Program-made: the position numbers and the translations under genes
Notes under the pieces: generated by a model
What the model saw: only the letters and a program-made list of their open reading frames with translations
What the model was told of the DNA's origin: nothing
The model's database searches: none
In this document: positions 36,634 to 39,082 of the stretch, piece by piece
Position numbering within the stretch: position 1 is the stretch's first letter
Layout of the letters: each line of letters begins with the position of its first letter
Assembly: GCF_900099915.1 (NCBI RefSeq)
Contig: NZ_FNDB01000002.1
Location: forward strand, 1-39,082
DNA: 39,082 nt
Direction of reading: 5' to 3'
Source of the DNA: Flavobacterium omnivorum
GTDB lineage: Bacteria; Bacteroidota; Bacteroidia; Flavobacteriales; Flavobacteriaceae

Positions 36634-37524
36634 TTAATCTTGTTGAACTAAATTAGTATTTAAACTTCTTATTATTGATGCCGTTGGTGTTTTATCGCTG
36701 AATTTTTTAGAAGACTCAAAATAGTTACTAATTAGAACTTCCGACAGAACCTTACCATTCAATAAATCATTTTTGATAGCTACCCACTGAAACACCCCTA
36801 TTAACTCGTCAAAAATAAATTCATCTGTATTGTCGATAATCGCTTTAAAACATTCATTAAAATGTAGCCTTTCGTTTTCTGTATTTTTTTCAATAAAATG
36901 AATTACTTCAAAAAAAACTTGATAGGTCATAAGTATTCTTAGGTCTAAATAAAAATTAACATCTTTACTTTCAAATGTCTGATTTTCAAAATTAACACTG
37001 CGGTTTAATAATAGATTCTGTAGCAATATATCTATCGTGTGAGTAAATTTTTTAAATTCATTACATTTTAAATAAACCCGACTTATATTATGTAGCTGCT
37101 GGATTTTATGAAAATAAATAAATGAGAATTGTTTTTCATAAATATTATCCAATTCCATCACTTCAATAGTTTTCATTATTGATCCTCTGAAATCATCCTT
37201 TTTGTATAGCATATAGGCATCTACAGTAAATGCCAAAAGATTAAAAATATTTATTTCATCTTTTCCAAAATCTGTAAAATCAACATTGCTTTTTGCTTTT
37301 TTTATATTTCTTTCGGCTAGTTTAAGGTTGTTTTTTCTTGCTTCGTTTAGCGCATTATTATAATAATTCATATAAAAGAAATATAAAGTGCTATTTTTAC
37401 AATATACTTTAATTAGCTTTTTCAAATTTTCAGAAAAAATTTCTGAATTAATAACAATTTCTTCTGAAAAATGGTGAATACTTTGACTCCCCTCCAAAAT
37501 TTTTAAAATCACATCTTTATTCAT
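36634..37524 (-). CDS. All-helical, TPR-like protein of the RiPP cluster
   Basis: A 296-aa cytoplasmic protein without signal peptide. It appears to be helix pairs throughout (for example YNNALNEARKNNLKLAERNI, a TPR-like pair near residues 55-75). It lies 4 bases after maturase 1 and its stop adjoins the exporter start, so it is made together with both. TPR-like partners occur in several peptide-modification systems, where they may present the precursor. That role is inference; no family was recognised. Confidence 0.6.
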   Translation of the reverse strand: MNKDVILKILEGSQSIHHFSEEIVINSEIFSENLKKLIKVYCKNSTLYFFYMNYYNNALNEARKNNLKLAERNIKKAKSNVDFTDFGKDEINIFNLLAFTVDAYMLYKKDDFRGSIMKTIEVMELDNIYEKQFSFIYFHKIQQLHNISRVYLKCNEFKKFTHTIDILLQNLLLNRSVNFENQTFESKDVNFYLDLRILMTYQVFFEVIHFIEKNTENERLHFNECFKAIIDNTDEFIFDELIGVFQWVAIKNDLLNGKVLSEVLISNYFESSKKFSDKTPTASIIRSLNTNLVQQD

Positions 37525-37528
37525 AAAT

Positions 37529-38881
37529 TTAGTTTTGCTTTAAATAATCTATTCCTTTTTGAGTTACGAGGTACGAAAGTGCTAATTTGTCTTCGATATT
37601 AAATTTTGAGGGAGGACAGGCTATAATACCTTCTTTCCATGATTTAGGACATTGTCCACCGCAAACAGGAAGCATCTTACACGTCGTACAAGGTAATTCG
37701 CTTTTGTTGCTAAGAATTATTTCATTCCAATCTAATAAAGGCTTGCTTTCAAATTCATGACCTTTAGAAATATCTTTTATATTGCCTAACATATATTCAG
37801 AGCCTTCATAAGAAGGAACATATGAAATTTCTGTACAATTAAATATGTCACCACTTGCATCGATTAACTCAGAATTTGGATTTACTATCATACAAACTTG
37901 ATGGTTCCGTTGCGGTATAATGCCAGACACAAAATCATTTTTATACAAATCAATCAACCACCCGATTTCCCTATCTGCAAATTCAGATTTTTCTAAAGAA
38001 ACTAAGTGAGCTTCATTTCCCCAAGAATGGATTGGCGCAACATAAAATGCAGAAATCTTTTCATGAAAGTTATTTTTACGGAGCAACTCAATTAATGGAG
38101 TTACTCCTTCATAATTGGTCTTATCAACATTACATCGTATTGATATGCTAGCCCCAATTTCATGATAGTTTTCTATATTGAAAATATCAATTAAATTACC
38201 CAAGATTAAATCAAAAGATTTATTACCACCTTTCACAAAGCGTCTTGCATCATGAAATTCTGCAATACCATCTAGTGTAACATCAAAGTTATTAATATTG
38301 TGTTTTGTAACTAATTCTAAAAATAAATTCTTCTTAAGTGCAAGACCATTGGTAACCATCTTAGCAGAATAAGAAACATTGTGCTTAGATGCCAGATTCT
38401 GAAATTTTAATGATAAATCTCTTATGCTTTGCAATCCCATTAAGGGTTCTCCTCCAAACCAACCTATATGCAATGCTTTCAACTTTTTGTTTTTTGATAA
38501 TTTATAATCTAACCTGTCTAATAGAAGGTCATAATTTTCTTTTTCTAATTGATTTTTAGTATGAACTTGTCCACAGTATCCGCAACCTAATTGACAATTG
38601 GCTGATGGTTGTATTATTTGGTAAAGTGTACTATCATCTTCTACAGAGTCTTTATTTTGCTGAATAATTTCAGCTAATTCATCTTCTAAATAAGGAACTA
38701 ATACCTCTATTGATATTAATTCATGTAAGACGTCTGCCGGTAACATCTGAAAATTTTCGTTTTCCAATAAAAATAAAAACTCACTTTTTAAAACTAGTGT
38801 TTTTGAAGTTCTTGTTGAATAAACGAGAATTACATCCTCTATTGGGGTTATAATTGTGTAATAAGATAATTTTAGTTTCAT
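37529..38881 (-). CDS. Radical SAM/SPASM peptide maturase 1 (GG-leader system)
   Basis: A 450-aa radical SAM enzyme. An N-terminal domain of about 85 residues, probably for leader binding, precedes the cluster motif CQLGCGYC (C96, C100, C103). GWFGGEPLMG and FDVTLDG follow. The C-terminal SPASM cysteines are in CTTCKMLPVCGGQCPKSW and IIACPP. It resembles the maturases paired with GG-type precursors in Bacteroidota. Its substrate is inferred to be the precursor just upstream, with a two-cysteine core; a thioether (sactipeptide-like) or C-C crosslink is possible. It clearly differs from maturase 2 in its motif and extra N-terminal domain, so the cluster carries two distinct chemistries. Confidence 0.88.
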   Translation of the reverse strand: MKLKLSYYTIITPIEDVILVYSTRTSKTLVLKSEFLFLLENENFQMLPADVLHELISIEVLVPYLEDELAEIIQQNKDSVEDDSTLYQIIQPSANCQLGCGYCGQVHTKNQLEKENYDLLLDRLDYKLSKNKKLKALHIGWFGGEPLMGLQSIRDLSLKFQNLASKHNVSYSAKMVTNGLALKKNLFLELVTKHNINNFDVTLDGIAEFHDARRFVKGGNKSFDLILGNLIDIFNIENYHEIGASISIRCNVDKTNYEGVTPLIELLRKNNFHEKISAFYVAPIHSWGNEAHLVSLEKSEFADREIGWLIDLYKNDFVSGIIPQRNHQVCMIVNPNSELIDASGDIFNCTEISYVPSYEGSEYMLGNIKDISKGHEFESKPLLDWNEIILSNKSELPCTTCKMLPVCGGQCPKSWKEGIIACPPSKFNIEDKLALSYLVTQKGIDYLKQN

Positions 38882-38889
38882 CTGACTTA

Positions 38890-38938
38890 AATATTTAGTG
38901 TTATTTTAATAAAATTGAAGCCGCTATTGCGGCTTCAA
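38890..38938 (-). terminator. Terminator/attenuator between precursor 1 and the maturase operon
   Basis: TTGAAGCCGC-TATT-GCGGCTTCAA is a perfect 10-bp GC-rich stem (38915-38938). On the transcribed strand TTTTATTAAAATAACAC follows. It lies 20 bases past the precursor stop. Partial read-through would give abundant precursor and less enzyme. Confidence 0.8.
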
Positions 38939-38958
38939 TAGGTAGAAATTTGAAAGCT

Positions 38959-39082
38959 TTATTCCGCAACAACAGTTTTACCACAAGCCGTGTTTACAGT
39001 ACAAACAAGATTATTTCCTGTTATTGGACCAATCCCACCTTTTACAGCTCTAATCATTTCACTATCAAGAGAGATCATATCT
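38959..39082 (-). CDS. GG-leader RiPP precursor 1, 5' end outside the window
   Basis: The last 40 codons of a small gene. The leader end (LDSEMIRAVKGG) has the double glycine cut by C39 peptidases. The 24-residue core has GNNLVCTVNTACGKTVVAE as its last 19 residues, with two cysteines five residues apart. The format agrees with GG-type natural-product precursors of Bacteroidota that accompany radical SAM/SPASM maturases. It stands immediately upstream of maturase 1 and the C39 exporter. The N-terminal leader and the promoter lie to the right of the window. Confidence 0.78.
   Translation of the reverse strand, partial: DMISLDSEMIRAVKGGIGPITGNNLVCTVNTACGKTVVAE

Overview
The window looks like a low-GC Bacteroidota genome, most probably a Flavobacteriaceae member (Flavobacterium-like). 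The basis is SusC/SusD and CarboxypepD_reg outer-membrane proteins, CTnDOT-type mobA/mobB/mobC genes, a TAnnTTTG-type promoter, DUF6520 and Imm26 family proteins, and the strong A/T codon bias. No rRNA, tRNA or CRISPR array was seen. All family assignments come from reading motifs; no database search was run.

Left part (1-8.5 kb), accessory and decaying. Two tandem tyrosine recombinases open the window: one has a full catalytic set, the other is frameshifted and lacks catalytic residues. An orphan Rhs C-terminal tip follows, carrying a GIY-YIG-like nuclease toxin, with an Imm26-type immunity gene and a small membrane protein. A pentapeptide-like beta-helix gene is cut off by a 2.6-kb IS21-family element whose istA carries a nonsense codon. 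On the far side of the IS lies a truncated DUF1016/YhcG nuclease gene.

Mobilisation block (8.5-13.5 kb). mobA, mobB and mobC (accessory protein, relaxase, coupling ATPase) run leftward. Paired hairpins upstream of mobA are a candidate oriT. A small rightward gene sits behind a perfect palindromic operator and ends in a strong terminator.

Envelope block (13.8-22.8 kb). A MauE/DoxX membrane protein and a small secreted four-cysteine DUF6520 protein face a convergent susC-susD-S9 peptidase operon across a shared terminator. A strongly structured, unassigned element and an autoregulated-looking XRE regulator follow. Next come a decayed LEM-3-like GIY-YIG gene, an unknown tail-anchored protein, an IS30 remnant and a secreted CarboxypepD_reg protein (23.5-27.2 kb).

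Right part (27.5-39.1 kb), the most interesting region. This is one leftward RiPP (ribosomally made, modified peptide) gene cluster that runs off the right edge. In transcription order it holds: a GG-leader precursor with a two-cysteine core (5' end missing); a terminator-like attenuator; radical SAM/SPASM maturase 1; a helical-repeat protein; a C39-peptidase ABC exporter; a TonB-type outer-membrane barrel; a second precursor ending in YDK-HDT-FLK-AAV; radical SAM/SPASM maturase 2 of cyclophane-synthase type; and three paralogous proteins with a conserved HxD...H arrangement resembling non-heme iron oxygenases. The inferred flow is: peptides made, modified by two maturases and possibly the HxD enzymes, leader cut and peptide exported by the C39 transporter, with the barrel acting at the outer membrane.
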